Shown one piece after another: positions 45,201 through 56,071 of a stretch of 64,000 nt of DNA (position 1 is the first letter of the stretch; each line of letters begins with the position of its first letter). The notes beneath the pieces are model-generated. The model was not told where the DNA came from. It saw nothing but the letters and a program-made list of their open reading frames with translations, and searched no databases. The translations under genes were made by a program, and so were the position numbers. Source of the stretch: Beta vulgaris subsp. vulgaris (taxonomy: Eukaryota > Streptophyta > Magnoliopsida > Caryophyllales > Amaranthaceae); contig NC_079209.1 of NCBI RefSeq assembly GCF_026745355.1, positions 14,320,894 through 14,384,893 on the forward strand. The letters run 5' to 3'.

Positions 45201-45764
45201 TTGTTGTTCTGGGGTATCACCTCATTCAATAAACTAAGAAAACCATCAACACACCTGTGTGGTAGGTTATACTCACACTTTAAACTTATGATTCTAGAAG
45301 CCATCTCCAGCACGGACATCTTGCTCCCTTCATACAAGGGATTCTCGGCCGCCTTAAGAAGGTCAAAAAACTTCTTTGCTTCACCATTCGGTTCTTCTTC
45401 AACTGAGTTTGAACCGGCAAGCATGGCATGATCTTCAGTATTCCCTAAAGCATCCACAACCATATCCATATATGGATTTGACTGAGCAGAAGATGAGGAG
45501 GACCCCGTAGCACGTTCACCATGACATAACCAGTCAAAGTAATTCGGTTTAAAACCCTTACTGTACAAATGTACTTTGACCGTGTCCACATCCAAATAAC
45601 GCAAGTTATTACACCTCATGCATGGACATTTTATCTTATCACCTCATTTAAATGAGGATGTTGTAAACAAAACTCAATGAACTTATCAACTCCTTTCACA
45701 TACTCAGTTCTAAGGGCACGCCCATCAAGTCTTTATACATCCAGCTACGTTCCTTCCTTTTCAT
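42207..45764 (-). pseudogene. CACTA II TNP2 transposase, frameshifted
   Basis: Starts MKRKERSWMYK at 45764. The transposase-associated domain continues in shifted frames (LRTEYVKGVDKFIEFC, CPCMRCNN). At 45619-45008: SLKCEYNLPHRCVDGFLSLL, ERIHACPKGCMLFWKGD. TNP2 core at 45014-44439: NVRLGLCTDGFSPYG, WPVILTPYNLPPSMC, VPGPKNPKGNLDVFMQPLVE. DUF4218 at 43901-43548 (SHDCHVFMERLLPVGLKEL, IFPPSFFNSMEHLPVHLP, GGPVQYRWMYPFER) then NKARVEGSICNAYVTEEIAN. DUF4216 at about 42890-42600. A very acidic C-terminus (TDDDDDEDDLFDD) ends at 42207. This is the catalytic CACTA transposase. At least four shifts or stops, several in the first 250 codons and near 44400-43900. Confidence 0.9.
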
Positions 45765-45770
45765 AATTTA

Positions 45771-46834
45771 AAACTCTACAACTAGAAAGTATCAATTCAC
45801 TATATTCACTACTTGTTAATGGAAGTACGTAAGATATGTAGTAGACAAATATTAGACAATTTATGAATAATTAAGAATTACTAAACAAATCCAAAAGATT
45901 AACAACACTATATAATAAATAAATTCACAAAAATATAGTGAACATATACTAAATATACACTAAGTCTATTATACTAAACAATCAATTCAATTCGATACAA
46001 CTAATATATACGTGTAATAAATTAATCACTCAATTTATCTAAAGCATGTAACATTAATAACATTACTTCACTAATTATTATGAAAAATTAAACAAGTTGA
46101 TGAACAACACCAATACTAAACATGTTCTTTTATCAAAACACTTAACATATTCAATTATCAACAACAACACTTAACATATTTAATTATCAACAACAACAAC
46201 ACTTAACATGTTCAATTATCAACAACAAATTCACTAAACAACAACAACAATACAATTAAAAAACAACAGCAACAATACAATTAAAAACAACAACAACAAA
46301 TTCACTAAACAACAACAACAATACAATTAAAAACAACAATAACAAATTCAGTAAACAACAACAATAATACAATTAAAAACAACAACAATCATCACACACA
46401 ACAACAACAACTATGAACAACAACTATACATCAAAAATACCAAAAACCCTAATTAACAACAAGAAATTCAAGCAAAAAATCAACAAAATTAAAGTATAAA
46501 TCCATACCTTAAACCACTGTAGAAGAGATAGAAAAAGAGGCGGCGGCTCGGCGTCTCGGCGGTGGCGGCGTATCAACCCTAGAAGAGAGAGAGGAGCTGC
46601 GGCGCCACGTGAAGAGAGAGAATGAGGTTTAGAACGCCACGCGAAGAGAGAGAGAAAGCAGCGGCAGGGCGGCAAATTCGCGAGTCCGGCGGCGGTAGGA
46701 GTTCCGGCGACAGGAGGTAGAGATTCGCCGGCGAAAATGAGAGAGTGAGGTTAGGTTCTTCGTAGATTGGGGAAGGAAGATGTGGTCGACAAATTCTGGG
46801 GAGGGGTCGAAGATGTCTTGGTATAGCCGCGAAA
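45771..46834. other. CACTA II 5' region with CAA microsatellite
   Basis: Non-coding between TNP2 and the right subterminal repeats. From about 46140 to 46410 the strand is rich in caacaacaa with aattaaaaa spacers. At 46500-46800 a GC-rich patch (gcggcggctcgg, ggcggtggcgg) gives open frames that I judge composition-driven. Promoter and leader of the transposase are expected here. Confidence 0.65.
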
Positions 46835-47069
46835 ATAGCGTCCGCCAAGGGACTTTAGCGTCCGCTTGATGGACGCTAATTTGCGTCTGCTGCCAAAACG
46901 GACGCGGATGGACATGAGCGGACGCTACGTGCCGTCTGCTTCGTAAACGGACGCTAAAGTGGACGCTATTTACCGTCTGATAGTAATACGGACGCTAGTT
47001 GCGCGGATACCGTCTGTTTTGTTAGACGGACGCTAAGGTCAGACGCTAAAGACGCGGATTCTTGTTGTG
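46835..47069. repeat. CACTA II right terminal and subterminal repeats
   Basis: About ten AGCGTCCG(C/T) / CGGACGCTA words in both orientations, then gcggattcttgttgtg. It mirrors the left subterminal array. Confidence 0.9.
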
Positions 47070-47072
47070 TTA

Positions 47073-47542
47073 ATAATGTTAGTAAAATGACTAAACATGT
47101 CTCGGATGCTTTCTTTAGATTTCATGCAGAACAGTTCGTATTGATTCATAAGTAAATCAATTTTCGATCTTTTAACTTCATTAGTTCCTTCATGGGTTAC
47201 TTCTAGTAAATCCCATATCTGCTTTGCGGATTTGCATCCCATGATCCTATTATGCTCATGGGGTCCAAGTCCACAATGCAACAGTTTAATAGCCATGGCA
47301 TTTACTTCCATTTTTCCAAAATCAGATTTGTCATAATCAGAGAGGGGTTTTAGAGTTACCTCATTTTTGTCATTTGTAGTTGTGACTTCGAAATCACCAA
47401 CTTCAATGACTCTCCATACCTGATAGTTTTCAGCTTTGATGAATATCTCCATGCGGTTCTTCCAATAGTTGTAGTACTTCCCATTGAACATAGGAGGCCT
47501 TTGAGTGGAATAACCTTCTTCAAGTTTCTCGGTGGTATTCAT
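47073..47542 (-). pseudogene. Copia I gag, N-terminal half
   Basis: The frame begins MNTTEKLEEGYSTQRPPMFN and continues YYNYWKNRMEIFIKAENYQV, MEVNAMAIKLLHCGLGPHEH and KSAKQIWDLLEVTHEGTNEV. It is the UBN2/DUF4219-type gag of SIRE-like copia elements. The frame runs open to the CACTA II right end, where a few foreign codons follow; on the far side (37856) gag resumes in the matching phase after one copy of the tta duplication is discounted. It is the start of the polyprotein, 70 bp inside the PBS. Confidence 0.93.
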
Positions 47543-47595
47543 TATTGTTCCTTGGATCTTTTTCTCAATAGGGTTTCCTATCTTACGTGAGTTCT

Positions 47596-47608
47596 GGCTC
47601 TGATACCA
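47596..47608 (-). other. Copia I primer-binding site (tRNA-iMet)
   Basis: On the - strand TGGTATCAGAGCC, two bases inside the 5' LTR (47611). This is the classic complement of the initiator tRNA-Met 3' end used by plant copia elements. Confidence 0.95.
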
Positions 47609-47610
47609 AT

Positions 47611-48813
47611 TGTTATTTCCCTAGGAACACTACAAGAGGGGGGATGATACCAATTTGTTCTTTGCTTTCATACTCTAATTCCACTAAACTTCTTCAAGTT
47701 TCTCGGTGGTATTCAAGTTCCTGAGCCACTGTTCCCTTAACAACAGTTCCTCTCAACTTCACTCGAAGTTTTCTCACTCATACAAGCTTTACTCAAAGCC
47801 TCTCTCTTACAGAACTTCACTCAAAGTTCCCTTACCCCAAAAACCAAAATACAATTGATCGAAATAAGCTTAGTGGAATTAGAGTAAGAAAGCAAAGAAC
47901 AAATGGCTATTATGAGAGAATGAAGGCACTGACACTTAATTAGTTAAACTCACTTAATTACTTAGTCAGACACACTTTGGAACTTATCTAGACTTCAATA
48001 TTTATAGTGATAATCACAAAGAACGTGGGATTACATGTTAAGTCCATTAACCCATGATGTTCCTTCCCCTAAGGAACACGTTTCTCATCATGTCCCATGA
48101 TCCCATGATCTCAATATGAACGTGGATATATTTTAGCCACTACTCCTAAGTAATAGGAGTTCCTTGAGCTTTATCCGAAAATCAGTTTTATAAAAACAGC
48201 TTTTATCTTTAAAACTGAATTTTTAATCTTTAAGAAAATAATATCTTTTAAACAAATTCTTTCTAAAAACCGGATATTATTTTCTTTTTTTTCCGAAAAA
48301 CAAAATCTTTTCTTAAAACGATTTTCTTTTTAAAACTGATTTTATCATTTGAAATTAGATAAAACTAATTTCCTATAATTTAGGCATGACTTACTCAATT
48401 GCACAATTAACCGTTATACTTTTGCACGCCTAAGTCTAGTTCCTTTTATAAACTAAGTTCCTTTAACAGATTCGTTTAGTGCCACTTAGTTTGTTCCTTA
48501 GAAAGGAACAAACTCTCATTCTCAAATAAAACTGCCACTGTTCCTTACCATCCTTACTTTGTTCCTTTACACTGGAACTAGAAAATAAAACGCCTAGCTT
48601 TTATTCTTCTTGATCCAATGCTTGCTCCAGTATCAACTTATAGAAACTTCTTTACTTAGCCTTTGAAATCCTCTCTTGACTTCTTCCTTGACTTCGTATT
48701 CTCCCAGTTCCTTTCATTGATACCTTAAACATCATACACTTATAGAAACTCATTAGTTCACTACTTAGTTTGCATCTTTGTTTCTTTGTCATCATCAAAA
48801 CTAGGGTTCAACA
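47611..48813 (-). repeat. Copia I 5' LTR, rearranged near its inner end
   Basis: It starts tgttatttccc and ends gttcaaca like the left LTR, and is 1203 bp. From about 47645 to 47715 it differs: instead of the LTR sequence it has a stretch inverted relative to 47873-47905, then a direct copy of gag sequence (cttcaagtttctcggtggt, also at 47520-47538). After that it matches the left LTR to the end with small indels. Confidence 0.93.
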
Positions 48814-48847
48814 CTTTCAACCTTAGAAAATTGGGGGTTTTCTTGCA

Positions 48848-51121
48848 CTTTTTTTTTATCAAGTAGGAGGTAATATATTATAACCAAAAACTCTAGATTA
48901 CAACCTAACAAGCCTTTAAAAAAAGGCCCAAAACAACTATACAATTAAGAAAGCTCTTGAATCCATCTTCTATCTCTTTGAGAAATCTTGTCAGGAATTA
49001 TAACTAGCACTCTACTCTTAATTACAAACTGTAAATTTCTAATGATAATGGGAATCACAGGAGCGTTTTGGCACCAAATACTGTAGATCGTAGCAGCAAC
49101 AGCAGCGTATGCAACATTCATCCTGAACTAAGACAACTGAATGTGCTTAATCCATTTGTTGATTCTTCCTAGCTCAGTAGTTGTACATTTGATATTCAAT
49201 CACTCCTTAGTTGCAATCAAGCATCTCATATTAAAGTGACATTCAAAGAATAAATGAGTGTGACTTTCAACCTTACTCCCACACAACAAGCATAAGTCAC
49301 TATGGCTAACACCAATCCTGAAGAGCTTCTTAGCAGTTTGTAATATATTCTTTATAGCTAACCAACATATAAATCTATGTTTGGGCAAGGACAATCTGTT
49401 CTAAATAAAATTGGTCCAATTTACATGCTGTTGTTGTTGAACTAGCTTGTTATAAACAAGTTTGACAGAGTAGGAGCTCATGATTCGCATTTCATCCGAA
49501 GTAAAGACCTGCTTCAGCTTATCTTTTGTGGCACAAATCTTCTTCCGGTACCAGGAAGCTCCTGATTTAGGAACATAATCCCACCAAGGTTGTTCACAAA
49601 GATAGACAGAGCCAATCCACCTAATCCAGGCATTGTCTTTCTTGGCAGCAAGGGCCCAAACATATCTACCCATATTGGCAATGTTCCACAATAAGATCTC
49701 TGAAACCCAAACCTCCTTCCTTCTTAGGGTAGCAAACATCTTTCCATGCAACTAGGCTAGACTTTTGAGAGTACAAGTGACCACTCCATAAGATGAACCT
49801 GCACACTTTTACGATTTCTGTCAGAATTGTCTTTGGCAAGACATAGACCTAGGCCGAGTATTGAGGAATGCCCAACAATACAGTATTAATTAGTTGAACT
49901 CTGGCCATATATGATAAATTTCTGGAGCTCCACACCTTGATTCTACTAATCATTTTTCAATTAACGTATCACGTTGGGATGCTATAATCTTCTTGGAACA
50001 AATTGGAACCTAGATATCTGAAGGCAAGTGTGCATCTAGGGATGCCAGAGACATCTTTAACTCTTTGAATTTCAATCTCTTTCATTCCAAGGCAATAGAA
50101 AGATGACTTATTGATATTAGCCTTTAAACTAGAGGCATCAGAGAAGAGTTTAAAGGCTTGAAGCATGACATAAATGAAGTTAAAATTCCCCTTGCAACAT
50201 AAAATTAGGTCATCCGCAAAACATAAATGAGTGAGTTTGACTGATTTAGATCTAGGATGAAAGTGAAATTATGGTAGATCACCAATATTCCTCAAAATTC
50301 TGGATAAGTATTCCATGCTTATGACAAATAAGAGGGGAGAAATTGGATCTCCTTGTCTTAGACCCCACATAGATGAGAAATGACCTTGCAAAGAACCATT
50401 AATCATTAATGAAAAAGAAGGGGTTCTAACACATGTCATCACCAATTGAATGAATCTCTCTGGAAACAACAGTGAGTGAAGCATCTCTCCTCTAAGAAAT
50501 CCCAATCAACTGTGTCATAAGCCTTTTGAAGATCAATTTTCATAAGGTAGATGGGGCTTACATTCTCTCTCCCATAGTGCTTTACAATAACTTGAATGAT
50601 TAAGATATTATGCACTATATACCTCCCCTGAACAAACCCTCCTTGCTTTTCATCTATAATGTCAGGCAAGATTCTACCCAATCTGTTACTAAGCACTTTT
50701 GTGATGCATTTATACAAAATATTACAGCAAGAGATTGGTCTAAACTTATTAACATTTGTAGGACATTTACTCTTAGGGATCAAAGTTATAGTGGTAGAGT
50801 TTACCTCCTTAAGAAGCTTGCCAGTATTGAAAAACTCAAGCACTACATTTATAACATCCTCTTGCACTATCCCCCAAGCATCCTTGTAAAATTGAGCTCC
50901 AAAGCCATCAGGGCCTGGAGCTTTAGTACCATCTATAGACATTAAGGCGGCTTTTACTTCTTTTGTAGTATATCTACTATCAAGCATGGTCTTGTGAATA
51001 TTTGTAACTAAAGGCCCACTGTGAACAATTTGACTCACCACCTTGCTCCTATATTGATGAGTAGTTCCCAAAAGCTCTTGATAAAAATCAAGGAAAGCTT
51101 TATTCACACCTGCATTAGGCT
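48848..51121 (-). mobile_element. LINE (L1-type), 5'-truncated, TSD tttcttgca
   Basis: It has a poly-T of about 9 (48849-48858) as - strand poly(A) tail, and the short duplication tttcttgca at about 48839-48847 and 51122-51130. Only the RT and zinc-finger part of ORF2 remains; ORF1 and endonuclease are missing. This is a typical 5'-truncated target-primed insertion. It lies 35 bp outside copia I. Confidence 0.9.
49200..51107 (-). pseudogene. LINE ORF2 fragment: reverse transcriptase and zf-RVT
   Basis: RT motifs: SIDGTKAPGPDGFGAQFYKD (about 50930), [54 protein letters not shown] (about 50540), [18 protein letters not shown] (about 50360) and HLCFADDLILCCKG (about 50220, active site FADD). 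The C-terminal finger PKHRFICWLAIKNI, CLLCGSKVESHTHLFFEC is at 49394-49210. Stops at about 50270, 49770 and 49400 break the frame. It differs in sequence from the LINE at 20-25 kb, so it is a separate family or subfamily. Confidence 0.9.
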
Positions 51122-51130
51122 TTCTTGCAT

Positions 51131-51650
51131 TTTGAATATAAGAGAAAAAAGTGTTAAAGAGAAAGTGAAAAATAAGGAGTGAGGTGGAGAGAGATTGAAG
51201 GGGACTACCAAGATAGGAAAATGTATGGAGGAAGCGTGAAGAAATTAAGACGCCAGAGATGGAATTATGATGGAGTAGGTGGCTAAAAAGCCGATTATTT
51301 AGACTAAAAACTTTGGGATAAGGTGGTGCTGGAAGGGGAGAAATGAAGGAGTGCTATGCGACAATTAGGCAATAATGGAGGATCTTGGTTCTTCTTGTTG
51401 AGAATTATGAGTGAAATTGGAATTCGGCAATAAAGATGAGATAGTGAAGAGAAAATAGGTTTTTGGATAGAAATTGGGGGAGAGAATTAGCTTCTATAAC
51501 CATGGTGGTGGCTAGAATAGAAGCTCCATGAGAATAACATAATAAAGGGAATTGAAAAGAGATAAGTGTAGGAGTTCATTAGGGACTACTTTAAAGTCAA
51601 TTAGTTTAATCAGCTTAACTATGATTTGATTGGGTTGATGGGTTAATTGA
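51131..51650. other. Purine-rich non-coding interval
   Basis: No gene is supported. The top strand is G/A-rich (gagaaagtg, gagaggatggag type words). It is the left flank of copia II; the five bases before the LTR are attga. Confidence 0.5.
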
Positions 51651-51847
51651 TGTTAGGTTATGAGAAACTATGTCATCTTCAGAGAGATTTCATTGATCAT
51701 TATATATAATGGGTACAATAATTCAGTCCTAACAGTGTTAGAAAACCTAGTAAGATAAGGATAGTTTATACATATTATATCCATATATAATAATATAATA
51801 TATCCTGAATATGTGAAGAAAATATCCTAAATATATTCTCTAAAACA
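51651..51847 (-). repeat. Copia II 3' LTR
   Basis: It starts tgttaggttatgagaaact and ends ctaaaaca. It is homologous to the right LTR through tgtcat(c/t)ttc, attatatataatgg and gtgttagaaaacct. It is 197 bp, short as in many Ale-type elements. GCGGAGG on the - strand directly beside it is the likely end of the PPT. Confidence 0.75.
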
Positions 51848-51864
51848 CCTCCGCAATCAAAGCG

Positions 51865-54800
51865 TGTAATACCCCGAACTCTAATATGATTTTATTAGCT
51901 ACTAATTATGTTTATTAGCTTCATTGCATACTAAATTTTTCCTAAATAAGTATGGTTAATATTATTTTCTAAAGTAAATATATTTACTTTAGTATTACGA
52001 TAAATGATGTTTATTATGATAAACAATTTTATAAGATATTTTATGAATTTTAACAAGAAATCCTATTTATTTTTCCTATATGATTTTTGAGTTGAAGATT
52101 TCTAGCTAAGGTCCAATATAGATGTTTGAAGCCCAAATCTAGCAAAACTCAACCCTTGATAATGAGTTAAAGTTTGACATTTAGTCACCAAGAGGAATTA
52201 AAACAAAAATAAATAAATAAAATAGGAGGAAACCCCCCTAAGAAGACCACGGTCAACCGACCACCACCTCCCTCCCCCTACTTCCCTCCTTGTTCCCTAC
52301 TCTAACCTCCCCTATGGTGAACCACCATTTATCATCTACCACCTTCATTTTTGTCTCCAGAAATCTGTCTATATGTACGCAGAAGAACTAAACTTTGAAA
52401 TCAGAAATTCAAACCACAAAAATCACAAAAATTTTCTCCTCACTCCTCCTCTTCTTGGCACCACCAAGCCACCACCACTGTGCGCACCATCTTCTGCGGG
52501 CCACCACCCTTTGACTGACGAAAACACGTCAGTCCCTCACTGGAGCCGCGGCATCGTCAATCTCTTTCCTTCACTTCCCCTCTCTCGTGCCCTGCCTCTA
52601 CTTCGTTCGCTGCTGCATCTTCTGCTTTCCGCCGCTGCCGGAGTTCCGAAGGTCGACGCCAAAGCTAGGCAATTTTCGCTGACGACCTCCCTGTGCTTCC
52701 CTTGTTGTGTGATACTACACCCCCTTCTCTTCTTCTTTTGTTTTCAATGATAAATCTCCTTGTAAATTTCGAAGACATTGAGAAATTAGCTCTGAAATTA
52801 TGATTGAGATAGTAAAATGATGGTGTGAATAAATTTGGTTGTTCATGATTGAATTGTTATGGGTGGTATATGATAGGAGTATTCTGATTCTTGCAAATTC
52901 TTCCCCTCTGCATCTTCATGTTTTGAAAATTATATGTGCGCATGTTGAGTCTTTCCACTGCAAATCTAATTAAGCTATAAGATTATGTTGTTGGTCATCT
53001 GTGGTAAACTATAATGTGTTGTTTATGATTCTGCTGAGATACTCATAAAGGTGTAGGTCCTTGGCGCAATCAAATATCATTAATGTGTAGAAAGGACACC
53101 AAGTATAAGTGTAGGTAGGGAATTGGTTTTTGGAATCGAATAATCAAATGTAAGTTGTGTGTGTTTTGGAGATGTAATTGAGTTACAATAAATGGTGGTC
53201 CTATGATGATAATAATAATTTCATAGGTGCTTCAAGCTGAAGTCGAATGTCGCTTATATGAAAATGTGGTGGTTTGAAAGTGAATGGAATCAGTAAGGTT
53301 AGATTAACATTTAAGAGGATCTAAAGTATTCAATCACACAAGTTAAGCTAAGCAAATTGCATTCAAGTTGCGACTCTATCTAAAGAAGCCATGTATATGT
53401 CTTTAAGTGATGTTCATGCTATGTTGGAAGTGAGATAATATAATTGACCCTCAAACAACTTGGCATTATGTTACACTTAAGGTATATTTATTAACTATAT
53501 CAGGTTATTATTATATTTTAGTAATTTGAAAAGCTAAGTATATCACTGGACTAATGCCGAGACTATTTAGAATTGAATCATGTTTAGTGACAAAACTTAG
53601 TTATGGGAACTATATCGCTAATAAGCTTATTATATGGATATGGAGGAGTATGGAGTAAATATTTCTTTCGTTTCATAAGTGAACGGAACGTGTGAGAAGA
53701 TGACTCTTGTTCTTATGAACGACACGTTATGAAATGTGTACTATGATAAATGTTCATATATTCCAAATATGCAAAGTATACCTTTTAATTCTAAAACAAT
53801 TTGAAAGTATGAATGACTCTTAAACGATAAGAAGTACGAAAAGACAACTATTGTTTTGCTATGTTTCCTTACATATTTCCGAATTATGCAAAATTATATG
53901 TTATGATCATTCTGAAAGTATAGCAAGTATGACTCTGATATGATTTGTTTAATTGGGCCTAAAATCTTATTCAAGTAGTTAAACTATTTTGATTTATCAA
54001 TATAACTGATTAGGCTAAAATCAGATTTACATAGTGATAGAGAAAACCACTTAGTTAATTGTTGGGCTATTAGCTAAAAATGATTTGCCTAACTAAACCA
54101 TCTAGTTTAGCTTATATTCATCTATATTGGGCTAAACTTGTATTGAAGAGTTATGACAATATTTGTTTGTAAATTAGGATAATGTAATTTATCTTTTTCA
54201 TACTTAACCTTATTTTACAAGTGAGTATTCTGATAACGATAATAATTTATGGGTAATTAGGCAAGAAATGTTTGTAGTAGGTAATCTCCTAATTATTGAT
54301 TATGTTTTTAGAAGGATATATGTATGATTTCTTGGAGATTGAGGAATGATGGTACATAAGGAGTAAAGGAAAGGAATTAACGTGTGAGGTAACCTTTCAT
54401 GTCTAGCAATTATGCATGCTCGTATATGTTATGTGCAATGATATGTTCGAATGTGTGGGTATGATTTTGTAATGATATGACTATGTGATGCTATGACTCG
54501 ATCAATGCTCATGAATTTTATGAATATTCATGTTTATGAACTATGGTTATATGAATTATGGATCTATTACGATTTATGGGTGTTGTTCGGAAATATGAAT
54601 ATGTGCAAGTTTGTAAAAGTGGATGGTTCTGCTGGCTTGGCATTATGAACTGAACTGGCAAATGGGTAACTAACAAGTGGAGGAATTATGTTACGATATA
54701 CGAATGAACACGGACCAAAAGGGTCATAGATAAAGTTAATGCTATGTCCAAAGCCCGTACTTGCCAATGAACTATGGTCACGCAAATGTTCATTGTCAAC

Positions 54801-55242
54801 AGACAATTCAATGATGAAGTTTTCTGATAGTATTTTCGAACAATTACTAATATAATGTGATATATGATTGTGCATGAAAATGATTACGAACTTAAACCAT
54901 TTTTACGGGCTGGAGTTAAGTTACTGACTTTTCAACTCATTTAAGGTTATTTTATGTGTTTTCTCTTTTCTCTATTTTATAAAATTATTCAGGTATTATA
55001 AAGATAGCTCAAGATCAGTTATGTCAAGGATGCTCCAGGAAGGTCGAGTTGAAACGACTCTATATTTATTGGGGTTATCTAGATTTCTCTGTATTTTTGG
55101 GTAATAATTATTGCATAAAGATGATCATTTGTATGATTAAGAGACCATTTTAAGCTATTATTTTATTAGTGGGCCATAGCCCATTTGCTAAAGTTATGCT
55201 TCCGCTGACGATTAAGGTTATGTAAATTTTCGGGGAGTTACA
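51865..55242. mobile_element. Solo LTR (3.4 kb) with TSD aagcg
   Basis: It starts TGTAATACCCCGAAC and ends TCGGGGAGTTACA. It is flanked by aagcg at 51860-51864 and 55243-55247. It sits between the PPT end and RNase H of copia II. It carries no pol domain and no partner LTR. The TGTAATACCCC start is the form common in large chromovirus/Tekay-type gypsy LTRs (inference). A C-rich patch with a + frame at 52373-52750 lies inside and looks like leader sequence, not a gene. Confidence 0.93.
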
Positions 55243-55291
55243 AAGCGGGAGAAGGACGGACGCTGAGACTGGATCGAAACTCCAAAAATAA

Positions 55292-55610
55292 TTATTGGGG
55301 GAGGCATTTTGTGAAGATGTATGTAAACTGATACCTTGTAGGTACATGAAGAACCCAAACGTGACCCAATCCAACCTTTTCACGAACATATTGAATATCT
55401 ATTTCTACATGTTTAGTACGTTGGTGTCGGACAGGGTTGATGGATAAATAAATAGCATTGACATTATTATAATAGACAAGGGTAGCCTGATATAGAGGAC
55501 GATGCAACTCAAGAAGTGAGTTACAAAGCTACTAGGACACTGCAACTATATTAGTGATGCCTCGATATTCTGCCTCTTGCACTGGATCTTGAAAGAGTAG
55601 CCTGACACTT
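55292..55610 (-). pseudogene. Copia II RNase H, C-terminal part
   Basis: EAEYRGI (about 55580) then HRPLYQATLVYYNNVNAIYL, RTKHVEIDIQYVREKVGLG, VWVLHVPTRYQFTYIFTKCL. These are the end motifs of copia RNase H. A stop separates the EAEY segment from the rest. The N-terminal YADADWAG-like part is not clear. Confidence 0.85.
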
Positions 55611-56071
55611 GGAGGATCAGGAATAAGGTTTTCACCTAGAAAAACAACAATATCTTGAAGTAGAACGTCGAGTGTCAGGACACCAACCTCAATCAGCATC
55701 AGTATATGTGATCAAGCGGTGAGAAGTAGACAAATGTAAATATAACCCATGATCAATGGAGCCCTGAACATAAGGTCATGCAAAAAAAAAGGCATACCTG
55801 TTGTACCACATAACTTATATCATGGCGACAAAGTGAGGTACTAGCCGAGAGCACCTGCTAGGCTGTGATACTTAGTAGGATCCTGAATCTGAAGGATAGC
55901 ATCAACACTAATTTTAGACTTGGTGTCCACAAGAATAACTGCAAGCTTACTACTAGCCAAACCTACACGCTCTAAAATTCTTGTGCATACTTCTATTGAG
56001 AAATAACTGTATATGACGGATGTCTATTGAGAAAGTAGCATATATAATCGCTTTTAGGTGACATAGGGAAC

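Larger units (their letters stand above)
37860..47069 (-). mobile_element. CACTA (En/Spm) element II, near complete, TSD tta
   Basis: It begins CACAACAAGAAT and ends with its inverse, ATTCTTGTTGTG, a perfect 12-bp terminal repeat. It is flanked by tta at 37857-37859 and 47070-47072, the 3-bp TSD of CACTA elements. It lies within the gag frame of copia I, which continues on both sides. Subterminal regions are rich in AGCGTCCG words. Two - strand genes lie in order: TNP2 (45764-42207) and a Transposase_24-type gene (about 41945-38518). It is 9.2 kb. The terminal CACAACAAGAA is a variant of the usual CACTACAAGAA. Confidence 0.96.
29111..48813 (-). mobile_element. Ty1/copia element I (SIRE-like), 5-bp TSD ctttc
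   Basis: LTRs at 29111-30444 and 47611-48813 share most of their length. The element is flanked by ctttc at 29106-29110 and 48814-48818. Read on the - strand the order is LTR, PBS, gag, protease, integrase, RT, RNase H, a further ORF, PPT, LTR, which is the copia order with a 3' extension as in SIRE/Maximus elements. CACTA II (37860-47069, TSD tta) sits inside gag. Without that insert the element would be about 10.5 kb. Frames are broken by many small indels. Confidence 0.95.

Noticed and set aside
46424..46848. Ser/Pro/Leu-rich - strand frames in the CACTA II 5' region
   Set aside because: GC-rich leader sequence with overlapping frames; no motif and no splice continuity to TNP2 that I could show.
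52373..52750. 125-codon + frame inside the 3.4-kb solo LTR
   Set aside because: C-rich leader-like patch with no domain; LTRs do not normally encode protein.
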